From assembly GCA_949372755.1 (NCBI GenBank), contig CASIBO010000001.1, positions 62,001 to 126,000 of the forward strand: a stretch of DNA of 64,000 nucleotides, given 5' to 3'. A program made the position numbers and the translations under genes. The stretch comes from UBA9926 sp018645765. Its GTDB lineage: Bacteria; Pseudomonadota; Gammaproteobacteria; Pseudomonadales; Azotimanducaceae. The notes under the pieces were generated by a model. It was not told the origin of the DNA. It was given only the letters and a program-made list of their open reading frames with translations, and made no database searches. Position 1 is the first letter of the stretch. Every line of letters begins with the position of its first letter. Below, in pieces: positions 53,894-61,268 of the stretch.

Positions 53894-54883
53894 TTAGACC
53901 TCATCGCGATTGAGCGCCTTGAGAAACTGCCCAACGTCTTGGGCAGACTGTTCTGGCACTTCTTCCATCGGAGCATGACCGACGTCGTCGTAGATAATGA
54001 CCTCACTGTGCGGCATCGCCGCTTGAAATTGATCCGCTGTCGCCACGCTGATCACGCTGTCCTCTCGGCCCCAAAGTATCAAGGTTGGCTGCGTCAACTC
54101 CGATAGATCTTCAGACTGACGGCCTGGGCTTTGCCAAGAGTTGACGCGGCCGAGGATCGCGTCTCGCGTACCTGCCCGCAGCGCTAGTTCGTAGTACCGC
54201 ATGATGAGCGCATCGGTTACCACCGGTGAGTCATTGTAGGCCGATTTAGCGCCTTGGACTGCGAGGTAGTATGGATCAATCCGAGCCGCGATTGCCCGAA
54301 ACCAAGGTTGCCTGAGAAGCTTAAAAGCGAGCGGCGATTCCTGATCAGGCTTTGCGTCGCGACGCGCTCGATACCAAGCCGAAGGACCTGTCGCATCAAC
54401 CAATATGAGTGCTAAGACCGAATCGGGGTGTTTAAGTGCGTACCGCCACGAGACGCCGCCGCCCATTGAATTCCCGCCCAAAACAAACGCGTCTAGGTTT
54501 AGGTGCGTTGTGACGGCCTGTACAACTCGTAACTGAGCAGCACCGCTGTAATCGCCGCTGGGCACCGCGCCGGTTAAGCCATGCGCCGGCAAATCAAGGG
54601 TGATAATCCGATATGTCTTGCCCAAACGCTCGACCCAAGGCGTCCAAGTATGCAGCGAGGCCATGCTGCCATGAATCAGAACAATCGGCAGCCCCGTGCG
54701 GTTGCCCTCATCTCTGAAATGGATCCGCGCGCCGTCGTCCAACGTCAGAAATTGGGAGGCGGGACTGGTGTATTTTGCATCCACCGCCTCCGCCGGAAGG
54801 TCACCCTGATACAGCCACGCACCAAGGGCTATCAGGGTCAACAAAACCAGCATAACGCGGGGGCCAACCCTTCGCTTTTTCAT
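53894..54883 (-). CDS. Alpha/beta hydrolase with N-terminal membrane anchor
   Basis: 329 residues. A hydrophobic segment near the N-terminus (V-M-L-V-L-L-T-L-I-A-L-G-A-W-L) after a basic start is a signal anchor. The hydrolase fold shows I-V-L-I-H-G-S-M-A-S (oxyanion), the nucleophile Ser in G-G-N-S-M-G-G, Asp in W-G-R-E-D-S and His in D-V-G-H-A-P. The substrate is unknown; haloalkane dehalogenase-like or esterase roles are both possible. AAGG lies upstream of ATG 54883. It is the next gene upstream on the strand of GH16, separated by 336 bp. Confidence 0.85.
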   Translation of the reverse strand: MKKRRVGPRVMLVLLTLIALGAWLYQGDLPAEAVDAKYTSPASQFLTLDDGARIHFRDEGNRTGLPIVLIHGSMASLHTWTPWVERLGKTYRIITLDLPAHGLTGAVPSGDYSGAAQLRVVQAVTTHLNLDAFVLGGNSMGGGVSWRYALKHPDSVLALILVDATGPSAWYRARRDAKPDQESPLAFKLLRQPWFRAIAARIDPYYLAVQGAKSAYNDSPVVTDALIMRYYELALRAGTRDAILGRVNSWQSPGRQSEDLSELTQPTLILWGREDSVISVATADQFQAAMPHSEVIIYDDVGHAPMEEVPEQSAQDVGQFLKALNRDEV

Positions 54884-55246
54884 GGCAGCACGCCTTTTTT
54901 AGATTTGGTTTCTCTATTGCTCACACAGCGAATGCACCATCAGCGTTGGTACGCAACAACATTGTCTGCTATCCCAAAGCAATGGCTGTTGACGCCTTGC
55001 TAATTTGCCGCACGCCCGCCTATCTTTTCTCGCTCTTACGGGTACGTAATTTATTGAACAATCGATCTTAAAATGCCCTCTGCCTAACGCAGCCTCCACC
55101 CGATCCGCTCAATCAGCGCGATCCGCGGCGGCGGCCAAGTCACTTCGGGTCACGCCTAAAAAAGCGCAAGGCTAATGCGAAGCGCCTCGCCATAACTCCG
55201 CAAGCACGATTTTTAAGCCGAAACCCGGCAATCTACCAACCTGCGC
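54884..55246. other. Intergenic, 363 bp, no gene seen
   Basis: It lies between two minus-strand genes (acyl-CoA dehydrogenase upstream, alpha/beta hydrolase downstream). A GC-rich block GCGGCGGCGGCC near 55121 is the only oddity. No terminator with a T tract was found. Confidence 0.35.
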
Positions 55247-56461
55247 CTAGGCCGAAAATCGTTTAATGACCTGCTTGCCCAGAGCCATCATATGCACTTG
55301 GTCCGGACCGTCGGCCTGCCGACACCAGCGAGCGTAATTAAAGGCTTCGGCCATCGGATAGTCCGCCGTTAACCCCCCGGCGCCGTGAATCTGCATACAA
55401 CGATCAATGACGGTCTGCGCCATTAGGGGCACTGTGATTTTCGCCGCAGCAATATAGTCCCGAGCATCCTTAGCGCCCAGTTCATCCACCCGCCGCGCCG
55501 TTTTCAGGGTCAACAGCCTTGCTTGCTCGATTTCACTAAACGACTTCGCTAAATCCTCAAGCACCGATTGATGATCCGCCAACATCCGCCCAAAAGTCTC
55601 CCGCCGCGTTGCGCGCTGGCAAGCCAATTCCAACGCCCGCTGCGCACACCCAATCAGACGCATGCAGTGATGAATGCGTCCCGGCCCAAGCCGGCCCTGG
55701 GAGATTTCAAACCCTCGGCCCTCACCAAGGAGGATATTCTCTTTGGGCACCCGGACATTCTCAAATAACAATTCAGCATGACCCAAAGGCGCATCATCAT
55801 AACCAAGGGTCGTCAATGGTCTAATGACAGTCAGCCCAGGCGTGTCTTTGGGCACAAGTATTTGGCTTTGCTGAAGATGCCGGTTGGGGTTATCCGGGTC
55901 AGACTTGCCCATGACGATTAAGATCTTGGTACGCTCGTACGGCGCATTGGTGATAAACCATTTGCGCCCGTTAATGACGTAATCTTCGCCGTCACGCTCG
56001 ATTCGCGTTCGAACATTGGTGGCATCACTTGACGCGACATCAGGCTCGGTCATGGCGTAAGACGATCGAATCTCACCGTCCAAGAGCGGCTTCAGCCACT
56101 GCTCTTTTTGGGCCTCGGTGCCATACTTCATGAACACTTCCATGTTGCCGGTATCCGGGGCGTTGCAATTGAACACCTCTGGTGACCAAAGCACGCGGCC
56201 CATAATTTCGGCGAGCGGACTGTACTGCTCATTGGTCAAGCCGCCATGATCCGCGGGCATCCAAAGGTTCCATAACCCTGCGGCTTTAGCTAAGACTTTA
56301 AGCTCTTCCATTAAGGGCACTGTCGAGAAGCGATCTGAGAGCCCATTAAGTTGATCGTGATAGCACTGCTCATTCGGATAAATATGCTGATCCATAAAGG
56401 TCAAAAGGCGGGCTTGAATATCAGCTAGATCTTGTTCTGTCGCGGTCATACCATTTTCCAT
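55247..56461 (-). CDS. Acyl-CoA dehydrogenase
   Basis: 404 residues; ATG 56449 (four codons in) is an equal start candidate. The FAD-binding Y-A-M-T-E-P-D-V-A-S-S-D and W-F-I-T-N-A segments are the family's PROSITE-type regions. The C-terminal Q-I-H-G-A-G-G-L (substitute for Q-x-x-G-G-x-G) and the late A-E-A-F-N-Y-A-R are present. In R-R-E-T-F-G the Arg contacts FAD. It oxidises an acyl-CoA to the enoyl-CoA with electrons to ETF. It is alone, with no thiolase or ETF gene nearby. Confidence 0.9.
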   Translation of the reverse strand: MENGMTATEQDLADIQARLLTFMDQHIYPNEQCYHDQLNGLSDRFSTVPLMEELKVLAKAAGLWNLWMPADHGGLTNEQYSPLAEIMGRVLWSPEVFNCNAPDTGNMEVFMKYGTEAQKEQWLKPLLDGEIRSSYAMTEPDVASSDATNVRTRIERDGEDYVINGRKWFITNAPYERTKILIVMGKSDPDNPNRHLQQSQILVPKDTPGLTVIRPLTTLGYDDAPLGHAELLFENVRVPKENILLGEGRGFEISQGRLGPGRIHHCMRLIGCAQRALELACQRATRRETFGRMLADHQSVLEDLAKSFSEIEQARLLTLKTARRVDELGAKDARDYIAAAKITVPLMAQTVIDRCMQIHGAGGLTADYPMAEAFNYARWCRQADGPDQVHMMALGKQVIKRFSA

Positions 56462-56794
56462 AAAAAATACCCGCTCAGTGTAGGGCTAATTTGATTTAGA
56501 CACTATACCCGCAGCGAGGAACCCTCTGCGTTAGGATCAAAACGACCCAACGAATCATCAATGGCTGCGACTTTTGCGCATATGCGCATCGTTTGAGGCG
56601 CCCCTTTAAAGCGCAACGTTTGGATCCCAATAAGACCAGGTCAACGTTAAAATTCTCTGCCGTTCGGCGTATCGTGCACAGTCTAAAGCTGTGCCCATCG
56701 CGCCCGACCGATAGCCCTTTTAAGAGAGGCAATCTCACCAAAAAAAAAGGGCGCTTGAAGCGCCCTTTTTCCTATTTCCGATGTCGAAAGCTTC
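56462..56794. other. Intergenic, 333 bp, containing a strong terminator
   Basis: Apart from the hairpin at 56740-56770, listed separately, no gene or repeat is seen. The region lies between the TonB receptor stop (minus) and the acyl-CoA dehydrogenase start (minus), so it should also hold the latter's promoter. Confidence 0.4.
56740..56770 (-). terminator. Rho-independent terminator of the TonB receptor gene
   Basis: Stem GGGCGC (56749-56754) and GCGCCC (56760-56765) around the loop TTGAA, extended by A(9) on the left and T(5) on the right. On the minus strand the stem is followed by at least eight T, 25-55 bases after the receptor's stop. The flanking A and T runs also make it work on the plus strand. 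Confidence 0.85.
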
Positions 56795-59110
56795 TTAAAA
56801 AGAAGCCGACAACGTGACCCCATAAGTAGCAGGCTCATTCCACCAGCCGCGAGAGGTTAGGCCGCCAATCGTCGCCCAGCGCTCTTCTCTTTGGTCAGTC
56901 ATGTTCCGACCCCAGATCGAGATGCTGTAGTTTTCCATATCGTAGGTGATATTCCCGTTCAGATTCGTGATGCTATCGAGATGCCCTAATGGGTCATTCG
57001 ATGAATTAGATTCCATCTCACCTCGATAACGATAGGACAATCTTGCTTTAAGATCACCGTTTCCAACTTGTGTTGTGTAGGCTGCCGTTATCCCAAGCGT
57101 GTTCTCAGGCGTATTACGTGGCACTAAAGCGGAGTTGTCTGTGATCACATTATCACCGTTCAGATCAGCAAGATAATTGGCATACTCAGACTTCAAATAA
57201 CCGTACGTGATCATCGTGTTCCAAGACTCGGTCATCTGATATATAACTTCCAACTCAAGGCCCGTCATCTCGAGAGACGAGGCATTTCGTACAACCGTTG
57301 CAACGTTTGAGAGATCGACCGGAATCAAAATTGATTCTTGCTTATCATCGTAGTCCGATCTGAAGATGGCGCCGTTGAAGATCATTCGACCGTCTTGGAG
57401 TGTGGTTTTCCAACCAAACTCATAGTTTTTGACATACTCCGGCTCATAAGACGGATCGATCAGGTAGTTGGCCTGACGCGCAAAGAAACCACCACTCTTA
57501 AAGCCTTCACTATAAGACGCATAGTACATCGCGTCATCCGTTGCTTGGAATCTTAAGCCCAATTTTGGTGTGGTTTCGTTCCATTCTGCTTTAGCGGCAT
57601 ACGGGTTAAAAATACCCGGCCATGCTTCCCCTCTTAACGGATAGTAACCGGGCGCCGAGGCGCCGCCCACAAAGTCTTTTTCTTCTTTCGTTCTGCGAAA
57701 GCCCAAGGTCGCCGTCCACTGATCATTTACATACCAGTCGCCTGAAAAGAATAAAGCGGTAGACGTGGTAACTTGAGTCTGGCCGTTATTGCCCGCAACG
57801 TCTGATTCCCAAGGAAAGACATCAGAATAACCTGCTACACCCTGTCTGCCGGTGCCCCAAGGCGGTACCCCTAAACGAGACAGCTGATAAAACAAGTCAT
57901 AAACATCCCAACGCTGTTTGAAGTCGGATTCCCAATCATAAATGCCTGCAATGAATTGGAAGGTTTCGGAGAACTGCGATGTGATCCTGAATTCGTGACT
58001 CGTTTGTTTCCAGTCGTTAAAGAAATTCATGCTCAGCAGATCCGCGGCAGAGCCGTCAAAATCCTGCAAATTTTCCTCATCCATATCACGTTGTGAATAG
58101 ATGTAGGTATACAGGAAGCTATCGGTATCGTAATTCGCCGTCAGGATCGTTGATTTATAGCTATTATCACTGTAATTCGCGCTGTCCGATTCTGTAACAT
58201 CGGGCCCATCATTGGCATCTTTTTCGCAGCCGTTGTTGGGATCAAAACCGATTTGCGTGATGGTACAAGCAAGCTCGCCAACAATATTTCTGTTGGTGTA
58301 AACGCCCTGCTCGCTTTTATCCTTCATGACTTCATAATGCAGTTTCATGTTGAAGCTGTCGCTCGGCGACCAAAGTGTGGCGAAACCATAGTTGGCCTTG
58401 TCATCGCCACCCACATCAGTGTTGAGCCCTGTGCTGTAGACATGGCCATCATGCTGGACATTCGCGGCAAACAACTTTAGACCTAGAGTGTCTTGAATAA
58501 TCGGCACCTGCACGACCGCCTTTATATCTTGACGACCGTAACTGCCAGCCGTCGCGCTCAGGTCAACGCTCGTATCGTTTAAAGAAACAGGCGTTCGAAT
58601 CACGTTTAGAATCCCGCCGGTCGTGTTCTTTCCGAACAACGTACCCTGGGGGCCACGGAGCACTTCGATGCGCTCAATATCAAAGTTGTCCAGAAGCACG
58701 CCGCTGGAGGTCCCTAGGAACATACCGTCCATCACCACACCAATCGACGGCTCAAAGCTCTTATCACTTTCAAGCGACGCCACGCCTCTAATTGTAATCG
58801 CGGCACCACTGGCAATACCCGGCGTACGGTTTATAAACAAATTCGGTGCAAAGGCTTGGATGTCTTCCAAACGACGTACGCTGCCTTCTTTAAGCTGACC
58901 GGTGATCGCCGTTACCGCTCCCGGGACGTCCTGGATCGACTCATCTTTCTTTCGCGCAGTAACAATCACCTCTTCGAGCACCAAAGAGCGCTCGCTGGCA
59001 TAAACCGGCGCACCGCTCAACAGCGCAAAGCTCGCCGAAACGATGCCCACAACACTTACGCGACCGATTGCGCGCGCGTTGAATTCCATCATATTTTTCA
59101 AGTAACTCAT
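56795..59110 (-). CDS. TonB-dependent outer-membrane receptor
   Basis: 771 residues. After a signal peptide (S-V-V-G-I-V-S-A-S-F-A-L-L-S-G, cleavage near V-Y-A-S) comes the TonB box-like V-L-E-E-V-I-V-T-A-R-K, then the plug domain (D-V-P-G-A-V-T-A-I, I-E-R-I-E-V-L-R-G-P-Q-G-T-L-F-G-K-N-T) and the beta barrel, ending in a terminal Phe (L-S-A-S-F). AGGGGG precedes ATG 59110. It imports a large or scarce substrate; the class with V-L-E-E-V-I-V-T-A-R-K is broad (siderophores, glycans, aromatics). No substrate genes adjoin it, although the GH16 gene is 3.2 kb away on the same strand. Confidence 0.92.
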   Translation of the reverse strand: MSYLKNMMEFNARAIGRVSVVGIVSASFALLSGAPVYASERSLVLEEVIVTARKKDESIQDVPGAVTAITGQLKEGSVRRLEDIQAFAPNLFINRTPGIASGAAITIRGVASLESDKSFEPSIGVVMDGMFLGTSSGVLLDNFDIERIEVLRGPQGTLFGKNTTGGILNVIRTPVSLNDTSVDLSATAGSYGRQDIKAVVQVPIIQDTLGLKLFAANVQHDGHVYSTGLNTDVGGDDKANYGFATLWSPSDSFNMKLHYEVMKDKSEQGVYTNRNIVGELACTITQIGFDPNNGCEKDANDGPDVTESDSANYSDNSYKSTILTANYDTDSFLYTYIYSQRDMDEENLQDFDGSAADLLSMNFFNDWKQTSHEFRITSQFSETFQFIAGIYDWESDFKQRWDVYDLFYQLSRLGVPPWGTGRQGVAGYSDVFPWESDVAGNNGQTQVTTSTALFFSGDWYVNDQWTATLGFRRTKEEKDFVGGASAPGYYPLRGEAWPGIFNPYAAKAEWNETTPKLGLRFQATDDAMYYASYSEGFKSGGFFARQANYLIDPSYEPEYVKNYEFGWKTTLQDGRMIFNGAIFRSDYDDKQESILIPVDLSNVATVVRNASSLEMTGLELEVIYQMTESWNTMITYGYLKSEYANYLADLNGDNVITDNSALVPRNTPENTLGITAAYTTQVGNGDLKARLSYRYRGEMESNSSNDPLGHLDSITNLNGNITYDMENYSISIWGRNMTDQREERWATIGGLTSRGWWNEPATYGVTLSASF

Positions 59111-59134
59111 AACGACCCCCTTTTAGTTGGTTGT

Positions 59135-59163
59135 AATGTGCACTTTTCCTTAGAAACAGTCAA
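59135..59163 (-). promoter_or_regulatory. Possible sigma-70 promoter of the TonB receptor
   Basis: On the minus strand TTGACT (59163-59158, five of six -35 consensus bases) is followed after exactly 17 bases by CACATT (59140-59135, weak -10), about 25 bases before the ATG at 59110. The -10 match is poor, so this is tentative. Confidence 0.3.
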
Positions 59164-59230
59164 CAGTGCTTTTTTTTAAAAAAAACGGCCGCGCAATGAC
59201 ACAAGCCGCTCGATTTTATGCGTGCGGCCG

Positions 59231-59308
59231 AATTTAACGCGCCGAAAATCAGCTGCGACCAACAACCCTCTTAAAGGGAAAACTTGATTGGGCCGGCAGG
59301 ATTTGAAC
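59231..59308 (-). repeat. Degenerate copy A of the tRNA-Pro 3' end and trailer
   Basis: On the plus strand it reads trailer-like ATTTAACGCGCCGA (59232-59245), then after a diverged middle GGCAGGATTTGAAC (59295-59308), which matches bases 60335-60348 of the tRNA-Pro gene exactly. The tRNA part stops in the T arm, so no functional tRNA is encoded. It shares the 14-mer ATTTAACGCGCCGA with copy B. Confidence 0.65.
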
Positions 59309-59494
59309 AATCGCGTTAATGTTCAGTAAAGCGGGGAAAACAGTTATTTAGTGCAGTCGTTCCACCAAAAAGTAACCCCTAAACTGTTTGGTGCATTCAT
59401 TTCTTTGCGCGTGCAGACGCGGTGCCGATCTCTTACCTAGACCATCCTTCCGCTAAAACCTAGTAGTCCGCATTCGTGGCCGCAACCTCTGGTT

Positions 59495-59935
59495 TTAGAG
59501 CGCTATGCCATTGCGATCAACTTCTGCCTCACGCTTATCACGACGCCGGCTCGAAACATATCGGTGATAAGTGCGCCATCCAGTATTGGTTTTAACCAGT
59601 TTGTCGTAATAGCTGCCGGTTGAGGTTAATCCCTTGCCAATTAATGCGACGATGCGAAAACGCAGCTCGACAGCATGTTCATCCGATTCGGCGTAGATAT
59701 TGGTCATCATGTGCGTACGAGGGTGTGCGGCTTCCAATTCCATAAAGGCCTTGATGTCGTCGAGCCCGTTGCAAATCCGAGAGCCGACGCCCCTTAGATC
59801 AAACACGGCGTCCTGAGTGAACACCGTGTCGAGTCTTGTCCAATCTCGATCATCGATGGCATCTCCATATCGACCAGGCAGTTCGTGAATCTCAACGCGG
59901 TCCGCGGTTGTCAGAGGGTACGGTACGATCATCAT
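59495..59935 (-). CDS. SnoaL/NTF2-like protein (nuclear transport factor 2 fold)
   Basis: 146 residues matching the SnoaL-like / polyketide-cyclase-type fold: D-R-V-E-I-H-E-L, then R-Y-G-D-A-I-D-D-R-D-W-T-R-L-D, F-T-Q-D-A-V-F-D-L-R-G-V-G and H-M-M-T-N-I. This pattern is common in small dehydratase or isomerase-like proteins next to aromatic or steroid catabolic genes. No signal peptide. Here it stands alone between degenerate copies of the tRNA-Pro 3' end, so it may have arrived as a small insert. Function unknown. Confidence 0.78.
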   Translation of the reverse strand: MMIVPYPLTTADRVEIHELPGRYGDAIDDRDWTRLDTVFTQDAVFDLRGVGSRICNGLDDIKAFMELEAAHPRTHMMTNIYAESDEHAVELRFRIVALIGKGLTSTGSYYDKLVKTNTGWRTYHRYVSSRRRDKREAEVDRNGIAL

Positions 59936-60323
59936 ATTAAGCTCACTCAGCAGTGTTAAAATATGGTGCTTCTTAGTGTGGATTTATCGATGCGTACCGT
60001 CAACCGCCGTAGATAAACCAAGACGGCTTGAGATCTTAGACTGTTGAAAGCAGCTCGTTTTCAAGCGGACTTCGACAGAGGCTAAAGGTTGGAAATGATG
60101 TCTGACGTTCTCGTGGCGCGAGGGCAGTTTCGTCAAAGGGTCGCCACTGAGAGAGTCCAGCTGGAATGATGATCTACAGAAAACTGCGCCCAAACGGCAA
60201 GATTTAACGCGCCGAGAACCGGCTGCGGCGACTAAACAACTTGAAGCGGAAAATGGGTCGGGGCGACAGGATGTACCTCGCCTAGATTCGGCTACGGCCA
60301 CTATACGACCTGAGACGGAAAAT
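59936..60323. other. Intergenic, 388 bp, between the SnoaL gene and tRNA-Pro
   Basis: It holds copy B of the repeat (60202-60282) and the tRNA trailer. The open frame at 59984-60301 on the minus strand reads Ser/Arg/Cys-rich repeats with R-R-G-T-S-C-R and R-R-V-K-S-C-R, which come from the DNA repeat; it is not considered a gene. Confidence 0.5.
60202..60282 (-). repeat. Degenerate copy B of the tRNA-Pro 3' end and trailer
   Basis: It begins with the shared ATTTAACGCGCCGA and continues through GGCTGCGGCGAC to AAAATGGGTCGGGGCGACAG, which is close to the tRNA's AAAATTGGTCGGGACGGCAG. The copy is in tandem with the true tRNA trailer (60282-60323: TTCGGCTACGGCCACTATAC). Confidence 0.65.
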
Positions 60324-60400
60324 TGGTCGGGACGGCAGGATTTGAACCTACGACCACCACACCCCCAGTGTGGTGCGCTACCAGACTGCGCTACGCCCCG
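60324..60400 (-). tRNA. tRNA-Pro (GGG anticodon)
   Basis: 77 nt on the minus strand including encoded CCA. The acceptor stem CGGGGCG pairs with CGTCCCG (one G-U), the D arm GCGCAGTCTGGTAGCGC is typical of tRNA-Pro, and the anticodon stem CCACA/TGTGG encloses CTGGGGG, giving anticodon GGG (reads CCC/CCT). The T loop is GTTCAAATC. It follows merR in the pheS-pheT-ihfA-merR line, the usual place in Gammaproteobacteria. Confidence 0.95.
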
Positions 60401-60485
60401 ATTTGGATTGGCATTCTAACAGCATCGTTTGCGCGTTTCTAACGACAATTGGTGAATCGAGAGCAATACCCTTAAATAAATCGGG

Positions 60486-60842
60486 TTATTGCTTAATCGC
60501 TTTAAGCAGGTCCTCTAACTCGGCAATCATCTGCTTTACCAATTGCTTCGACTGACTCTTATCTTCTTTTTGCTCGGCACCAGACAATCGCTGGCGAGCA
60601 CCGGTAATCGTGAACCCTTCGTCGTAAAGCAGCGCCCTAATCTGACGGATCATTAACACATCTTGGCGCTGATAATAGCGGCGATTGCCCCGACGCTTAA
60701 CGGGCGAAAGTTGTGGAAACTCTTGCTCCCAATACCTTAGAACGTGCGGCTTTACCGCGCACAGGAGGCTGACTTCACCAATCGTGAAATAGCGTTTTCC
60801 TGGTATGACCGGAAGATCAGAAGTCGCTGTCTGGTCCTGCAT
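60486..60842 (-). CDS. MerR family transcriptional regulator downstream of ihfA
   Basis: 118 residues. The winged-helix N-terminal domain reads Y-F-T-I-G-E-V-S-L-L-C, then V-L-R-Y-W-E-Q-E-F and R-R-Y-Y-Q-R-Q-D-V, the MerR signature. A short C-terminal coiled coil (E-Q-K-E-D-K-S-Q-S-K-Q-L-V-K-Q-M) follows. No effector-binding cysteines or domain are visible. It overlaps the ihfA 3' end by 26 bases and is followed by tRNA-Pro, a conserved arrangement. Targets are unknown. Confidence 0.9.
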   Translation of the reverse strand: MQDQTATSDLPVIPGKRYFTIGEVSLLCAVKPHVLRYWEQEFPQLSPVKRRGNRRYYQRQDVLMIRQIRALLYDEGFTITGARQRLSGAEQKEDKSQSKQLVKQMIAELEDLLKAIKQ

Positions 60843-61125
60843 AGGTTTCTACTCGAGCCTTAAGCTTCTGGCCAGGTTTGAAGGTCACGACGCGGCGCGC
60901 CGAAATGGGAATATCTTGCCCTGTCTTGGGGTTACGGCCCGGACGGGAACTCTTATCACGCAAGTCAAAGTTGCCAAACCCCGAAATTTTGACTTGCTCG
61001 TTGGATTCAAGCGATAACCGAATTTCTTCGAAGAATGCTTCAACAATTTCTTTCGCTTCGCGCTTGTTCAGACCCAACTCTTCAAACAGTTGTTCGGCCA
61101 TTTCTGCTTTGGTTAACGCACTCAT
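60817..61125 (-). CDS. ihfA: Integration host factor subunit alpha
   Basis: 102 residues from ATG 61125; the frame is open upstream to 61158, but A-L-T-K-A-E-M-A-E right after this ATG is the family N-terminus, and the extension is repeat-encoded (K-V-K-G-A-V-K-A-K). L-N-K-R-E-A-K-E-I-V-E, S-G-F-G-N-F-D-L-R-D and R-P-G-R-N-P-K-T-G, the DNA-binding beta arm with its intercalating Pro, are all present. It forms the alpha half of IHF, which bends DNA for transcription, recombination and replication. It follows pheT in the operon. Confidence 0.96.
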   Translation of the reverse strand: MSALTKAEMAEQLFEELGLNKREAKEIVEAFFEEIRLSLESNEQVKISGFGNFDLRDKSSRPGRNPKTGQDIPISARRVVTFKPGQKLKARVETYAGPDSDF

Positions 61126-61200
61126 ACTTTTTGCCTTCACTGCGCCTTTTACCTTCACTGCGCCTTATTACCTTACAGCGCCCTGTTAACTGACAGGGCC
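61126..61200 (-). repeat. Short direct repeats and a hairpin between pheT and ihfA
   Basis: On the plus strand the sequence CTTCACTGCGCCTT recurs (about 61136 and 61153) with partial copies further on. GCCCTGT (61180-61186) and ACAGGGC (61193-61199) form a perfect 7-bp stem with a 6-base loop. There is no T tract, so it may be a processing or attenuation signal, or simply repeat decay. Confidence 0.5.
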
Positions 61201-61268
61201 TCACCACCTTCGCAGCGCCTTGATACGTTACCGCGGCTCACCTTCATTGCAAACACCTTCACTACGGC

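Larger units (their letters stand above)
59111..59494. other. Intergenic, 384 bp, promoter region of the TonB gene plus one repeat copy
   Basis: It contains the possible promoter at 59135-59163, a T(8)A(8) tract near 59171-59186, and copy A of the tRNA-Pro-derived repeat at 59231-59308. No gene is seen. Confidence 0.5.

Noticed and set aside
59295..59308. A second tRNA-Pro gene at repeat copy A
   Set aside because: Only the T-arm part of the tRNA is present; there is no anticodon arm or acceptor 5' strand.
59984..60301. A 105-codon minus-strand open frame with S-C-R repeats next to tRNA-Pro
   Set aside because: The repeated residues come from the tRNA-end DNA repeats; no fold or start signal is seen.
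59231..60400. Complete genomic island or prophage at tRNA-Pro
   Set aside because: No integrase, phage or mobility gene lies between or beside the repeats.
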